From Candidatus Omnitrophota bacterium (lineage in GTDB: Bacteria > Omnitrophota > Gorgyraeia > 2-01-FULL-45-10): DNA of 32,958 nucleotides. The DNA is taken from NCBI GenBank assembly GCA_020057115.1, contig JAGVGJ010000016.1, positions 1-32,958 of the forward strand. Reading direction: 5' to 3'. The notes beneath the pieces are model-generated. The model was not told the DNA's origin. It ran no database searches and worked only from the letters and a program-made list of their open reading frames with translations. The translations under genes were made by a program, and so were the position numbers. This document shows, piece after piece, positions 1 to 7,929 of this stretch (its first letter is position 1; the number at the start of each line of letters is the position of its first letter).

Positions 1-609
1 CTTTGCTTGACGCTCGGCTCTTTCTTTTTCCCGCTGTTCTTTCTCGGCCTGGAGCCTTGTTTCCCTGTCCTTGCGGTCCTGCGCTAGCTTTGCTTCACGC
101 TCGGCCTTGGCCTGTTCTCTTGCCTGGCACTCCTGTTGAAGCTTCTCCTCCACAATACGCGCTTTAGTCTGTCTCATCTTCTTTTCAGACTCCTGAACAT
201 AGCCGCGCATCTCTGGATCCTGGGTTATGCTAAGCGCCTTCTCCCACTCTTTCTTCGCCTCTTCGAATTTATTCTCCACATAAAGAGCATTCCCTTTTTC
301 GAGATGCTCCTTCGCGGTCTTTTCGCGCTCCTGGTTCTTTTTGAATGCATCCTGCTTCCCTATCTCCTGATCGGCCTTTTTGATATTCTTCTTAGCCTCT
401 TCCATTATAGCCTTAAGACTGGATGCATAAGACGGCATACCCTTCTCCACGGCCTCTTTATCGACCTCGACCGTCGTCTTCTCCGAGGAAACGGACTCAG
501 GCGAGGGCTTCTTCTCTTCACCTGAAGGTTCCTGCGCCGGAGACATGCCTGATACGGACAATATAAGCAAAACGGCAAAAAGCATAATGATTATTCTGGA
601 ACGATGCAT
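1..609 (-). CDS. Secreted TPR-like/coiled-coil protein, C-terminus off window
   Basis: An open frame runs from ATG at 609 to the left edge without a stop, giving 203 residues of an incomplete protein. The start has a strong AGGAGG ribosome binding site. Residues 1-26 form a signal peptide (MHRSRIIIMLFAVLLILSVS, with a likely cut near SPAQ). A Glu/Lys-rich region follows, then a TPR-like helix pair around residues 105-145 (motif GNALYVENKFEEAKKEWEKA), then a highly charged helix rich in Ala, Glu, Arg and Gln that continues off the window and resembles TolA-type stalks. It is the last visible gene of the exbB-exbD-trk operon, 23 bases after the preceding stop. I do not recognise a specific family. 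A periplasmic scaffold or envelope-spanning role is possible but is inference only. Confidence 0.75.
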   Translation of the reverse strand, partial: MHRSRIIIMLFAVLLILSVSGMSPAQEPSGEEKKPSPESVSSEKTTVEVDKEAVEKGMPSYASSLKAIMEEAKKNIKKADQEIGKQDAFKKNQEREKTAKEHLEKGNALYVENKFEEAKKEWEKALSITQDPEMRGYVQESEKKMRQTKARIVEEKLQQECQAREQAKAEREAKLAQDRKDRETRLQAEKEQREKERAERQAK

Positions 610-632
610 TTATTCCTCCTATTGTTCATATA

Positions 633-1118
633 TTAAGTGCGTTTTTTGAATATAATGACACTGGCTATTATTAATAAGAACAATACTGCTGAAACATTGG
701 CCCGGAGAGTGTCGATCTCCTCCGGAATACGATAGCCTGATTTGACGATCCTCACGCTGTATGCATGTATGTCAAGATCTCCGCCGTGCATCGGGCATGC
801 CCTGTGGAATTTCCCTTCCACTTCAAGGACATCTCCGGCGGTTTTATAATCGCCTAAAAATTTGGTCTTAGCCAACAGCTTGCTGGAGCACCAAACCCCT
901 ATAGCATTGTCTCCGTCATTCAGATTGACCCATGAAAAAGCGCCCCGGTCCATGACCGCAGCAACGGCTTCACCGCGATATGTGACCTTGTATCCGTCCC
1001 ATTTCTTCGCGTCTTTTATAAGGTCATTGCTGGAGAAGACGTCTGCCCAACAAGTCAATAGTCCGCAGTCCGCGATCGATAGTATCAGGGCCGAAAATAT
1101 TATAATCCCTAATTTCAT
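633..1118 (-). CDS. Membrane-anchored extracytoplasmic OB-fold-like protein
   Basis: A 161-residue protein starting MKLGIIIFSALILSIADC. I chose this ATG because it opens directly into a hydrophobic signal segment. The frame stays open 26 codons further upstream to an ATG at 1196 that overlaps the trkH stop (ATGA), but that extension is entirely low-complexity repeat DNA. Residues about 30-130 look like a small beta-barrel of OB/tRNA_anti-like type (KVTYRGEAVAAV, FSWVNLNDGDNAIGVWC, VLEVEGKFHRACPMHGGDLDIHA). A single C-terminal membrane helix (about 142-158) ends in KKRT, so the domain probably faces the periplasm. It lies directly downstream of trkH. The function is unknown; the OB-fold call rests on pattern only. 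Confidence 0.7.
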   Translation of the reverse strand: MKLGIIIFSALILSIADCGLLTCWADVFSSNDLIKDAKKWDGYKVTYRGEAVAAVMDRGAFSWVNLNDGDNAIGVWCSSKLLAKTKFLGDYKTAGDVLEVEGKFHRACPMHGGDLDIHAYSVRIVKSGYRIPEEIDTLRANVSAVLFLLIIASVIIFKKRT

Positions 1119-1190
1119 CCACCCTGGACCCTGCCTGTCCCGCCCCGCGATGCCGGCCGGGCGGGAGACCCTGGACCCTTGACCCTTGAT
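1119..1190. repeat. Heptamer repeat element (ACCCTGG/ACCCTTG type)
   Basis: Units of ACCCTGG, ACCCTGC, then ACCCTGG, ACCCTTG, ACCCTTG lie on either side of a GC-rich dyad (CCCGCCC/GGGCGGG). It belongs to the same family as the elements at 9781-9868, 14609-14636 and 30505-30540. It sits at the trkH/OB-protein junction and is read through in frame if the upstream ATG is used. Confidence 0.75.
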
Positions 1191-1192
1191 TC

Positions 1193-2698
1193 TCATCTTT
1201 TACCTCGAAAAGTTGCGAATATCATGGCCCCCAGTACAAGTATCGCCATGAACTCAAGCCTTCCCGCCCACATCTGCAATATATATACGATCTTAAGCCC
1301 GTTCGGCATGGATGGAATAGTGATCCCGCATGATAATCCTACGTTGGCCGTAGCCGACACTGATTCGAACGATGCCTCGCTTAACGGATATCCATATAAC
1401 ATTCCGGCAACGGTCCCTATAGAATACGTAACGATATAAGCCAAAAGTATCAGCGCGGCGGACCTTACGTGCTTATCCTCAAGTATCAGATCTTTTATGT
1501 GGTGTATGGTCTGGACCAATACGGCCGTATCCGGTATCATCAATTTTTTGATATCCTGCCTCAAGGCCTTAAATATTACGCCCATCCTCAAGAGTTTTAT
1601 AGCTCCTGTAGTGGAGCATACGCTTCCTCCTATGGCCATCGCAAAGACGATACCCGTCATAGCTAACTGTCCCCATTCGTTAACAAATTGGGCCGGGTAG
1701 ATAGTAGAATAGCCGGTGCCGGTATGCGCCGAAACAAGATGGAAGAAAGTCTTGCCGAAAAACGACGTCCCATTAGCGTAAACTTTCTGGGCGGCTACGC
1801 CCCAGGCGGTTATCGAAAGCACTATTGCGATGCTTACGGAGAATGTCGATATCTCTATGTTCCTGAAGAGCTCTCTCCTATTCCCTGTCCATGCGGCATA
1901 ATGCAGGGCAAAGTTTATGGATCCCAGGAACATTATAACAAGCGATATCATCTCAAAAGAAAAGTTGTGATAGAAAAGGATATTCTGGGACTGGGGCGTA
2001 AAACCTCCCGTATCCCAGGCGGCCATGAAGACGCATATGGAATCGAACATGGCCTTCCCTGGCTCGAGCCCGCCGATGACAGCCGATACGGCCAGGGCAA
2101 CCGTTCCTATTACCAGATAGACCAGGCTGACCAGCCAGATAAAGCGCGCCGTTTCTATCACGTTGGGTAGTATCTTTTCGTCGCGCGCCTCTCCTGCGTA
2201 TATCTTGAACGCACCCGCAGTCCCTTTGAACAGGAATGTAAGCGCTATCACGACTATACCCTGCCCGCCCAGGAACATTATGAAATGGCGCCAGAAATTA
2301 TGGGCATTCGACATATGGTCGAGGTTATTGGCGAGTGTGAGGCCCGTAGTAGCGTAGCCGCTCATGGACTCAAAACAAGAGTCAAGATAAGAATTGTAAT
2401 GCCCGCTTAAGTATAGCGGCATGGCTGAGACGAACATGGCCCCAAGCCACGCCAATGAAGCGACCGCCATCGCATGCATAGTATTGAGATCTTCCTTGGT
2501 ATGGCACGCTATAGTCAGAAGATATCCCAGCATGAGCGTTATGCTCATGCTGAAGAGATAATCTATGGCAGGCTGCGTCTCGGAATAGCCGAACGCTATC
2601 GCAAGAGGCACTAGCATCAGTATGCCGACGCCTATTACTACCTTGCCCAGGTAGTGGCCTATTATCTTATAGTCATCCAGGTCCGGACGCAGTATCAT
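1193..2698 (-). CDS. trkH: TrkH/KtrB-type potassium uptake channel subunit
   Basis: The K+-translocating membrane subunit of a Trk/Ktr system, 501 residues from the ATG at 2698. This start overlaps the stop of the preceding small ORF as ATGA, so I prefer it over the ATG at 2725, which would add nine residues. Four pore-loop repeats are visible: TTGLT (117-121), DTGGF (229-233), GTGYS (327-331) and NVGLS (452-456), each with the family's filter glycine. The conserved GGSVCSTTGAIK stretch (358-369) and MWAGRLEF near the end also fit. Length is normal for the family. Two cytoplasmic TrkA-type subunits are encoded just upstream in the same operon, so gating by NAD(H)/nucleotide binding is expected. 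Confidence 0.96.
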   Translation of the reverse strand: MILRPDLDDYKIIGHYLGKVVIGVGILMLVPLAIAFGYSETQPAIDYLFSMSITLMLGYLLTIACHTKEDLNTMHAMAVASLAWLGAMFVSAMPLYLSGHYNSYLDSCFESMSGYATTGLTLANNLDHMSNAHNFWRHFIMFLGGQGIVVIALTFLFKGTAGAFKIYAGEARDEKILPNVIETARFIWLVSLVYLVIGTVALAVSAVIGGLEPGKAMFDSICVFMAAWDTGGFTPQSQNILFYHNFSFEMISLVIMFLGSINFALHYAAWTGNRRELFRNIEISTFSVSIAIVLSITAWGVAAQKVYANGTSFFGKTFFHLVSAHTGTGYSTIYPAQFVNEWGQLAMTGIVFAMAIGGSVCSTTGAIKLLRMGVIFKALRQDIKKLMIPDTAVLVQTIHHIKDLILEDKHVRSAALILLAYIVTYSIGTVAGMLYGYPLSEASFESVSATANVGLSCGITIPSMPNGLKIVYILQMWAGRLEFMAILVLGAMIFATFRGKR

Positions 2699-2826
2699 TT
2701 GATCACCTTCCACCACGCTAAGCATATCATGAGGCCTAAGAGCATGAATAAAAGCACCAGGAAGATCTCGTAAATTATCCCTAAGATCCCCCGCCAGACG
2801 GTTCTCGTAAGCATATCCGCTTTCAT
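2695..2826 (-). CDS. Small single-span membrane protein in the trk operon (43 aa)
   Basis: A short ORF between trkA and trkH, starting MKADMLTRTVWRGILGIIYE and ending WWKVIK. Residues 14-37 form one hydrophobic helix with a basic N-terminus. It starts one base after the trkA stop, using the AAGGTGG at the end of trkA as ribosome binding site, and its stop overlaps the trkH start as ATGA. This tight coupling on both sides, plus the clean membrane segment, argues that it is a real gene. By analogy with other small subunits of K+ transporters (such as KdpF) it could stabilise or assist TrkH, but that is inference and I recognise no named family. Confidence 0.65.
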   Translation of the reverse strand: MKADMLTRTVWRGILGIIYEIFLVLLFMLLGLMICLAWWKVIK

Positions 2827-2827
2827 A

Positions 2828-3493
2828 TTATTCCACCTTGCCTACCAGCCTGTTTAACAGCTGCTGTTCATTCTCTATAGTCGTCAGAGCTATTACGTCA
2901 TCGCCCTTTAACAACACTGTTTCCCCTTTCGGCACGATAATGCTGTCGCCCCGCACTATGGATACCAGCACGGAATTCTCGGGAAGAGTTATCTGTTTCA
3001 GCATCTTGTCGATGACCGGCGAATCGTCCGTAATGTCCACGCGTATAAGGGCAAGCTTGCCTCGCTTGAATGTCATAAGATTAATGAAGTCCTCAAAAGA
3101 GGACTCCTCTTCGATTATCTTCGCTATAATGGCTGTGGCATTGACCGGGACATCTACTCCGAGAGCGGTGAATATATGCTCGTTCCTCGGATTGTTCACC
3201 CGCGCCACCGTCCTCTTCACCCCGAAGACCTCCTTGGCAAGCTGGCACACTATAAGGTTATCTTCATCATCCGCGGTTACCGCGGCCACGACATCGGCCT
3301 TAGTGACTTGCGCGTCCTCAAGATACCTCGGCTCGCAGCCGTCGCCGTTTATCACCATGGCATCCAGGTTCTGGGATATGCCGTCGGCGCGCGCCCTGTC
3401 TTTCTCGATGACCGTCACGACATGCTTGTCCTGGATGAGCTTCTGCGCCAGGTTAAATCCGATCCTTCCTGCGCCGATAATGACTATATACAT
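2828..3493 (-). CDS. trkA: TrkA-type K+ uptake regulatory subunit (RCK), copy 2
   Basis: A 221-residue cytoplasmic protein with one TrkA_N Rossmann domain (GAGRIGFNLA around residues 7-16; acidic ribose-binding end of strand 2, VIEKDRARADG) and one TrkA_C domain (about 140-221, DDSPVIDKMLKQITLPENSVLV, then GDDVIALTT). It has half the architecture of E. coli TrkA, which carries two N/C pairs in one chain; the neighbouring gene at 3517-4161 supplies a second single unit. Start is ATG at 3493 after GGGGGGAT. It is followed directly by the small membrane ORF and trkH, so it should gate that channel. Confidence 0.93.
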   Translation of the reverse strand: MYIVIIGAGRIGFNLAQKLIQDKHVVTVIEKDRARADGISQNLDAMVINGDGCEPRYLEDAQVTKADVVAAVTADDEDNLIVCQLAKEVFGVKRTVARVNNPRNEHIFTALGVDVPVNATAIIAKIIEEESSFEDFINLMTFKRGKLALIRVDITDDSPVIDKMLKQITLPENSVLVSIVRGDSIIVPKGETVLLKGDDVIALTTIENEQQLLNRLVGKVE

Positions 3494-3516
3494 TCTTAGG
3501 ATCCCCCCGGTTTAGT

Positions 3517-4161
3517 CTACAGCTTGAATATCTCTTTCACCTTAGGCAGGCTCTTCGTCCTCACCACGCCCATCATCTTGTCTTTCAGCTCGATCTTTGT
3601 TGTCGGCTGGGGTATTATGACATTCTTCTTTCTTTCGATGGCGACTATCAGGAATTCGTCGGCCATGTTGAGATCGCTCACGAGCTTGCCCTTCAGGTCT
3701 TCCGTGGCAATTATCTCTATAACCCCCAGCTCGCCCGATTCGACCAGATATCCCGTAAAGCGGTTCTCTATTATCTTGTCCCTTATCATGGAAGCGACGA
3801 GCACCGTCCCGCTTATCGTATCCAAGCCGAGCTTTTTGTATATATCCGCCCTCTTCGGGTCATAGACCCTCGCCATAACCTTAGGGACATTGAACATCTT
3901 CTTCGCGATCTGGCTCGCCATAAGATTTGTATTGTCACCGCTAGTGACGGAGACAAAGGCATCCTGCTTGTCTATCTTCAACTCTTTGAGCAGCTTCTCG
4001 TCAAAAGCCGTGCCGATAGCCGTGACGCCGTTAAATGTCGCGCCCAGCCTCTTGAAAGAGTCCTGGCTCTTGTCTATTATGGTTACATTATGCCCTTCCT
4101 GGGAAAGGATAAGCGCCAGCTGTGAACCTACTCTGCCGCATCCTACGATCATTATATTCAC
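3517..4161 (-). CDS. trkA: TrkA-type K+ uptake regulatory subunit (RCK), copy 1
   Basis: A 214-residue protein with a TrkA_N domain (MNIMIVGCGRVGSQLA; VTIIDKSQDSF) and a C-terminal TrkA_C-like domain (about 135-205). The start codon is GTG at 4161 with AGGAGG five bases upstream; the first ATG in frame lies three codons later at 4152. It is about as long as copy 2 but clearly diverged from it, so the pair may form hetero-octameric RCK rings or respond to different ligands. It lies 23 bases upstream of copy 2 and 30 bases downstream of exbD. Confidence 0.92.
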   Translation of the reverse strand: MNIMIVGCGRVGSQLALILSQEGHNVTIIDKSQDSFKRLGATFNGVTAIGTAFDEKLLKELKIDKQDAFVSVTSGDNTNLMASQIAKKMFNVPKVMARVYDPKRADIYKKLGLDTISGTVLVASMIRDKIIENRFTGYLVESGELGVIEIIATEDLKGKLVSDLNMADEFLIVAIERKKNVIIPQPTTKIELKDKMMGVVRTKSLPKVKEIFKL

Positions 4162-4191
4162 ATCACCCTCCTATGACCTATCCGCTATGAC

Positions 4192-4626
4192 CTAATTCGA
4201 ATTGCCTTGTTTGACTGTCGCGACGCTCACTTGCCTGATATTAAGCTCATTTATCACATCCAGCGCTCTCGTGACATCGCTGAACCTGGTCAGGCTGTCC
4301 ACCTTCAAAAGGACGCTCGCCTGGGCGCGGTCTTTCGTCTTTAGGCGCAAGGCGCTCTTCAGGTCTTTAGGCGCGACCTTATCGTCATTAATGAAATATG
4401 CTCCGCTCTTGGATATCGAGACTATTATCTTCTCCGACCCTTCCAGCCGGACGGCGCTCTCAGCTTTCGGAAGGTTTATTTCCAGCTTCGACACCTTGTC
4501 CGGGCTAAAGGTATAAAGTATGCTGAAAGAGATGAAGAAGAATATGAACATGTTCATCACTATGTCCGTCATGGCTACGGATTCAAGCGCTATCAGATAA
4601 TCCTTCCCGCCCCTGATATTTATCAT
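4192..4626 (-). CDS. exbD: ExbD/TolR-family proton channel subunit
   Basis: A 144-residue protein with a short cytoplasmic N-terminus, one membrane helix (about 17-38, VAMTDIVMNMFIFFFISFSI) that carries the family's essential Asp (D21 in MTDIVMN), and a periplasmic domain. The end LNIRQVSVATVKQ resembles the typical final strand. It overlaps exbB by four bases (ATGA). With ExbB it forms the proton-driven motor that powers TonB- or Tol-type machines. No tonB gene is visible here; the TonB-dependent receptor at 23054 is a possible client. Confidence 0.93.
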   Translation of the reverse strand: MINIRGGKDYLIALESVAMTDIVMNMFIFFFISFSILYTFSPDKVSKLEINLPKAESAVRLEGSEKIIVSISKSGAYFINDDKVAPKDLKSALRLKTKDRAQASVLLKVDSLTRFSDVTRALDVINELNIRQVSVATVKQGNSN

Positions 4627-5243
4627 TTCACTGCCTTTATATCGGAAAGGGCTTCCACAAGCTGCATGGAAGAATCGCTAAGCTCATATGACATATACTT
4701 GATCCTTGATATTATGAAATTGCAGACCAGATAATAAGGCACGGCGACGATCAGGCCTGCGGCAGTAGTTATCATCGCTTCATAAATTCCTGACGCAAGC
4801 GCGCTCACCGTGATATTAGAACCGGCTTTCTCCCAGGCCATGAATGCCTTGATGAGCCCGGTTATCGTCCCTAGAAAACCCAGGAGCGGCTCTATCCCTA
4901 TTATCGATATGAGCCCTCCTATATATTTCTCGAGGCCCTTTATCTGGGTATTGCCGACGCGCTCCAATACCTTCTCTATCTCATGCGCCGGAAGGCCATG
5001 CTTCTCTATTCCAGCTTTTAAAGTCACCGCGACCGGATACGCGGAATTCCTTGAGCATAATTGGGCGGCCGCATCGAACTTCTTCGTCTTTACCAGCGCA
5101 ATGACCTCGGAGGTAAAGCGGCCGACATCAGTCTTTGTCTTGTGCAGGACCCAGAATTTTTCTATTATTATCGCGAGTCCCAGTATCGAGCAGAGGATGA
5201 TCGGTATCATCACCGGCCCGCCTTTTATTATGTAGAAAAGCAT
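4623..5243 (-). CDS. exbB: MotA/TolQ/ExbB proton channel protein
   Basis: A 206-residue membrane protein: first helix at about 10-28 (GPVMIPIILCSILGLAIIIE), a cytoplasmic helical segment, and the paired helices at about 108-130 and 150-178 with the family signature region GLISIIGIEPLLGFLGTITG and ALASGIYEAMITTAAGLIVA. It partners ExbD encoded immediately downstream. Start is ATG at 5243, nine bases after the marC stop. ExbB and TolQ cannot be separated by motif alone; the absence of tolA, tolB and pal nearby favours an Exb-type label. Confidence 0.93.
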   Translation of the reverse strand: MLFYIIKGGPVMIPIILCSILGLAIIIEKFWVLHKTKTDVGRFTSEVIALVKTKKFDAAAQLCSRNSAYPVAVTLKAGIEKHGLPAHEIEKVLERVGNTQIKGLEKYIGGLISIIGIEPLLGFLGTITGLIKAFMAWEKAGSNITVSALASGIYEAMITTAAGLIVAVPYYLVCNFIISRIKYMSYELSDSSMQLVEALSDIKAVK

Positions 5244-5252
5244 CTTGTCTCC

Positions 5253-5849
5253 TTAGGGTTTTACGTTAAAGAAATTTACTACCGTATCGACAATGCCCTT
5301 TCTTATCATCATGACGGCTATGGCGGCGAGCATCAGGTGCGCTATCTTTGATATTGCCTTTGAGCCGGCTTTGCCGAGAAAAGACGATATCGAGACAGCA
5401 AAAAAGAATGTGACCCAAACGATCATAAGGTTTAGCACAAATGATGATACTGTGAGGAGCGGTCCGTAGGAATCAAGGAGTATGACTATGGTGGTAAGGA
5501 CCGCCGGGCCTGTTATAAGCGGCGTGCCTATAGGAACGGCGCCCATGGTGTCCTTTGAAAGCTTATGCCCTTTATCATACTGCAACAGGTCCCTGAGCGA
5601 TATAGCAAGAAGGACGAGCCCTCCTGCTATCTTAAAGTCAGCTACAAGGACGCCCAGGATCTTGAATATCCATCTTCCCAGGAATAGAAAAGCAATGCCT
5701 ATGAGGAAAGCTGTTATTATGGACTGGGTGAGTATCTTCTGTCTCTCGCGCTTAGACAGATGTTCCGTAAATGATATGAACATCGGAAGGACGCCCAGCG
5801 CGTCCATTGCGACAAATATAGGTATGAATGCTAAAAGGAATTCTTTCAT
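5253..5849 (-). CDS. MarC family (UPF0056) integral membrane protein
   Basis: A 198-residue protein with six predicted membrane helices. It shows the family hallmarks: FVAMDALGVLPMFISFT near the N-terminus, GGLVLLAISLRDLL at about 77-90 and VPIGTPLITGPAVLTTI at about 106-122. Length matches the family. The substrate of MarC proteins is not settled. It is the first gene of the minus-strand operon that continues through exbB, exbD and the trk genes; the AT-rich region 5850-5935 upstream holds promoter-like sequence (TATTAT about 21 bases before the start). Confidence 0.9.
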   Translation of the reverse strand: MKEFLLAFIPIFVAMDALGVLPMFISFTEHLSKRERQKILTQSIITAFLIGIAFLFLGRWIFKILGVLVADFKIAGGLVLLAISLRDLLQYDKGHKLSKDTMGAVPIGTPLITGPAVLTTIVILLDSYGPLLTVSSFVLNLMIVWVTFFFAVSISSFLGKAGSKAISKIAHLMLAAIAVMMIRKGIVDTVVNFFNVKP

Positions 5850-5939
5850 GGGCGCCCTTTTATGATAATATCCTTAAAATAATGAAAATAATTTTCGCTA
5901 TTATATCATATAATTATATCCTAAAACAATATAAATAAA

Positions 5940-5973
5940 AGCAGGGTCCGGGTTTGAATGCCCGGATCCTGCT
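5940..5973 (-). terminator. Hairpin terminator after the DUF2934 gene
   Basis: A 13-base stem (AGCAGGGTCCGGG / CCCGGATCCTGCT, one non-Watson-Crick position) with an 8-base loop. On the minus strand it is followed by TTTTATTTAT, as expected of an intrinsic terminator for the gene ending at 6003. Confidence 0.7.
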
Positions 5974-6002
5974 TTCTATAAAATTTTTACACCCGGTAAC
6001 GC

Positions 6003-6191
6003 CTACTTCGAGGAGAGCTTGCCCTTTACGATCCTCTCGGCTTCCAGCCAATCGTCTGAAGAATGGCCCGGCTTTTTACCTCTCTTCTCCCAAAGCTCAT
6101 AAGCTTTCTTCTCGATCAGCTTTTTGAGATCTTCGTTCGTCATCGAAGGATTGGAAGATCTATCGAGTTTGAAGGATGTGGATTTTGCCAT
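6003..6191 (-). CDS. DUF2934 family small protein
   Basis: A 62-residue protein. The start is the ATG at 6191 (MAKSTSFKLDRSS) with AGGAGGT in front; an in-frame ATG at 6224 lies upstream of that ribosome binding site and is not likely to be used. The core IEKKAYELWEKRGKKPGHSSDDWLEAERIV matches DUF2934, a family defined by the pattern A-x-x-LWE-x-RG ... DWL-x-AE. Its function is unknown. It appears to be a single-gene unit ending at the hairpin terminator. Confidence 0.88.
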   Translation of the reverse strand: MAKSTSFKLDRSSNPSMTNEDLKKLIEKKAYELWEKRGKKPGHSSDDWLEAERIVKGKLSSK

Positions 6192-6264
6192 GGGGACCTC
6201 CTTTCGTGAAATTTCATTATACAACTTCCGCTTGTTTTTGCAAGAAAAATATTAAAAAATCGTC

Positions 6265-7923
6265 CTACTGACTTATGGCTTTATCAAGAAAGTCCGGGAC
6301 CGGCTTCTTCAGGGCCTTGTATACGTTCTTAAGATGCATCCTGTAGAGCCTGTCGAACGGGTTATGGTCGCCGGTATTGATCTTGCCGCTGTACCACCAG
6401 TTCCAGTCACTGCCTTCCGATATGTAGAATTCGCGCCATGCCCTCTGGGCATCCCTGTCCTTCTTGGGCATGTCCTTTGTGAACCTGACAAGGTCATCCC
6501 TGGTCCTGTGCAGGTACTCCCAGGACTCGTTATCCTGCTCCTGGCCTATCCATATCTCGAAGTTGTGGTTTATCCATGATGCCGGGAATACGCTCGATAT
6601 CGCCTTCTTCGGAGGGGCCTTCTCTATATAGCCGCTTACGGTCGCAGTGGGCATGTCCTCGGTTTTAGACAGCTCGGAATACAGCGTCTCGAAGAATGTC
6701 CTGCCATTGTCTTCAAAGTACTCCCAGGCATTCTCTCCGTCCATAGCTATGGTCGCAAGGCCCGTAGAAGCGTCCTTACGCATATGCTCGGCTATTTTCC
6801 TGAAGTGGGCCATGAGGTCCATGGCCGCGTCTTTCTGGTCCCAGGCATTGTAATTAAAGCTTATTATGTCGGAGAGGTTCTTGTCCCTGAATATCATAGT
6901 GATGGACTCCCCCGCCCTGCGCAGGCTGTACGGCTGGTATATGAGCCTCCTGTCAAGCATGCCGCCGCGATGATGGCCTTTATGCGCGGCCTTATCTTCC
7001 AGGGCCAGGCTCTTGAATAATATGTCCTCGTCAGTCGCCACCCACTTTATCCCGAGAGACATCATGATCTCAAGGGCTTCATCCGATACGCTCCCCTCCG
7101 AAGGCCACATCCCGCGCGGAGGCCTGCCGAACTGCTCGGTATAATACTTTATGGCGTTCTCAAGATGCCACCGTGCGTCTTCCGGATAAGCGAACCTCCT
7201 CTTCGGGAGCTCCATAGCCGGCGTGGACATCCTGGCAACGGACGTATCGCACAACAGCGGAAGTATAGGATGGTAGTAAGGGGTCGTCGATATCTCTATC
7301 TGGCCTCTGTCCTGCATCCTTTTGTAAAGAGGAAGGATGCGGCTCAATATCTCCCGCTGCTTTGATACTACGTATATCTTGTCGGATTCAGTATAGGACT
7401 GTTTTGCCGCCAGATCTTTAAGTGTGGGGTCCTCGTCGATATTTATCGAATGGAACCACGTCATGTTGTAGAGGACCTGCAGGTCAAGCATGTCCTGGTC
7501 TGAGAACGTCTTTACGGCCTTCTCCAGCGTATCGTCCGAAAGAGGCTTCAGCCCCTTCTTCAGCAATAGCTCGGAGTACCTGGGGTTCGGGCCTATGAAG
7601 TTTTTGAAATTTACCCTGAAGAAATGTTCAAGGATCTGGACCTTGTCTTCGAATGTAAGGGAGCCCGCCTTCTTTACGGTAAGATCGAGCAGCGTGTCCG
7701 TAGCATTGTTATGGACATAATCGTTCAGCTGTTCCATGAGGACCGGGACTATGTTGAACGTAGCCTTCACCTTCGGGTATCTCTCGAGGATAGCGGCCAT
7801 GGGATAATAGTCCTTCACCCCGTGCATCCTCACCCAGGGCATGAGATATTTCCCTGTCAGGTCGTCCTTATAGAACGGCTGATGCATGTGCCAGAGGAAC
7901 GCTATGTCTATCTTTTTTTCCAT
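6265..7923 (-). CDS. Glycoside hydrolase family 57 (alpha-amylase/glucanotransferase-like)
   Basis: A 552-residue cytoplasmic enzyme with the GH57 conserved regions in order: HQP (14-16), GQIEISTTPYYHPILPL (207-223), GMWPSEGSVS (271-280) with the presumed nucleophile Glu276, FRDKNLSDIISF (345-356) with the likely acid/base Asp347, and DGENAWEYF (395-403). No signal peptide is present, so it probably acts on an intracellular glucan such as glycogen, hydrolysing or transferring alpha-1,4 linkages; amylase, 4-alpha-glucanotransferase and branching activities cannot be separated here. It starts six bases after a small Cys-rich ORF and is probably co-transcribed with it. Confidence 0.93.
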   Translation of the reverse strand: MEKKIDIAFLWHMHQPFYKDDLTGKYLMPWVRMHGVKDYYPMAAILERYPKVKATFNIVPVLMEQLNDYVHNNATDTLLDLTVKKAGSLTFEDKVQILEHFFRVNFKNFIGPNPRYSELLLKKGLKPLSDDTLEKAVKTFSDQDMLDLQVLYNMTWFHSINIDEDPTLKDLAAKQSYTESDKIYVVSKQREILSRILPLYKRMQDRGQIEISTTPYYHPILPLLCDTSVARMSTPAMELPKRRFAYPEDARWHLENAIKYYTEQFGRPPRGMWPSEGSVSDEALEIMMSLGIKWVATDEDILFKSLALEDKAAHKGHHRGGMLDRRLIYQPYSLRRAGESITMIFRDKNLSDIISFNYNAWDQKDAAMDLMAHFRKIAEHMRKDASTGLATIAMDGENAWEYFEDNGRTFFETLYSELSKTEDMPTATVSGYIEKAPPKKAISSVFPASWINHNFEIWIGQEQDNESWEYLHRTRDDLVRFTKDMPKKDRDAQRAWREFYISEGSDWNWWYSGKINTGDHNPFDRLYRMHLKNVYKALKKPVPDFLDKAISQ

Positions 7924-7929
7924 GATAAA

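Noticed and set aside
136-525. Leu-rich plus-strand frame resembling a membrane protein
   Set aside because: It is the complement of the Glu/Lys-rich coiled-coil gene (GAG/AAG read as CTC/CTT), which has a start site and signal peptide.
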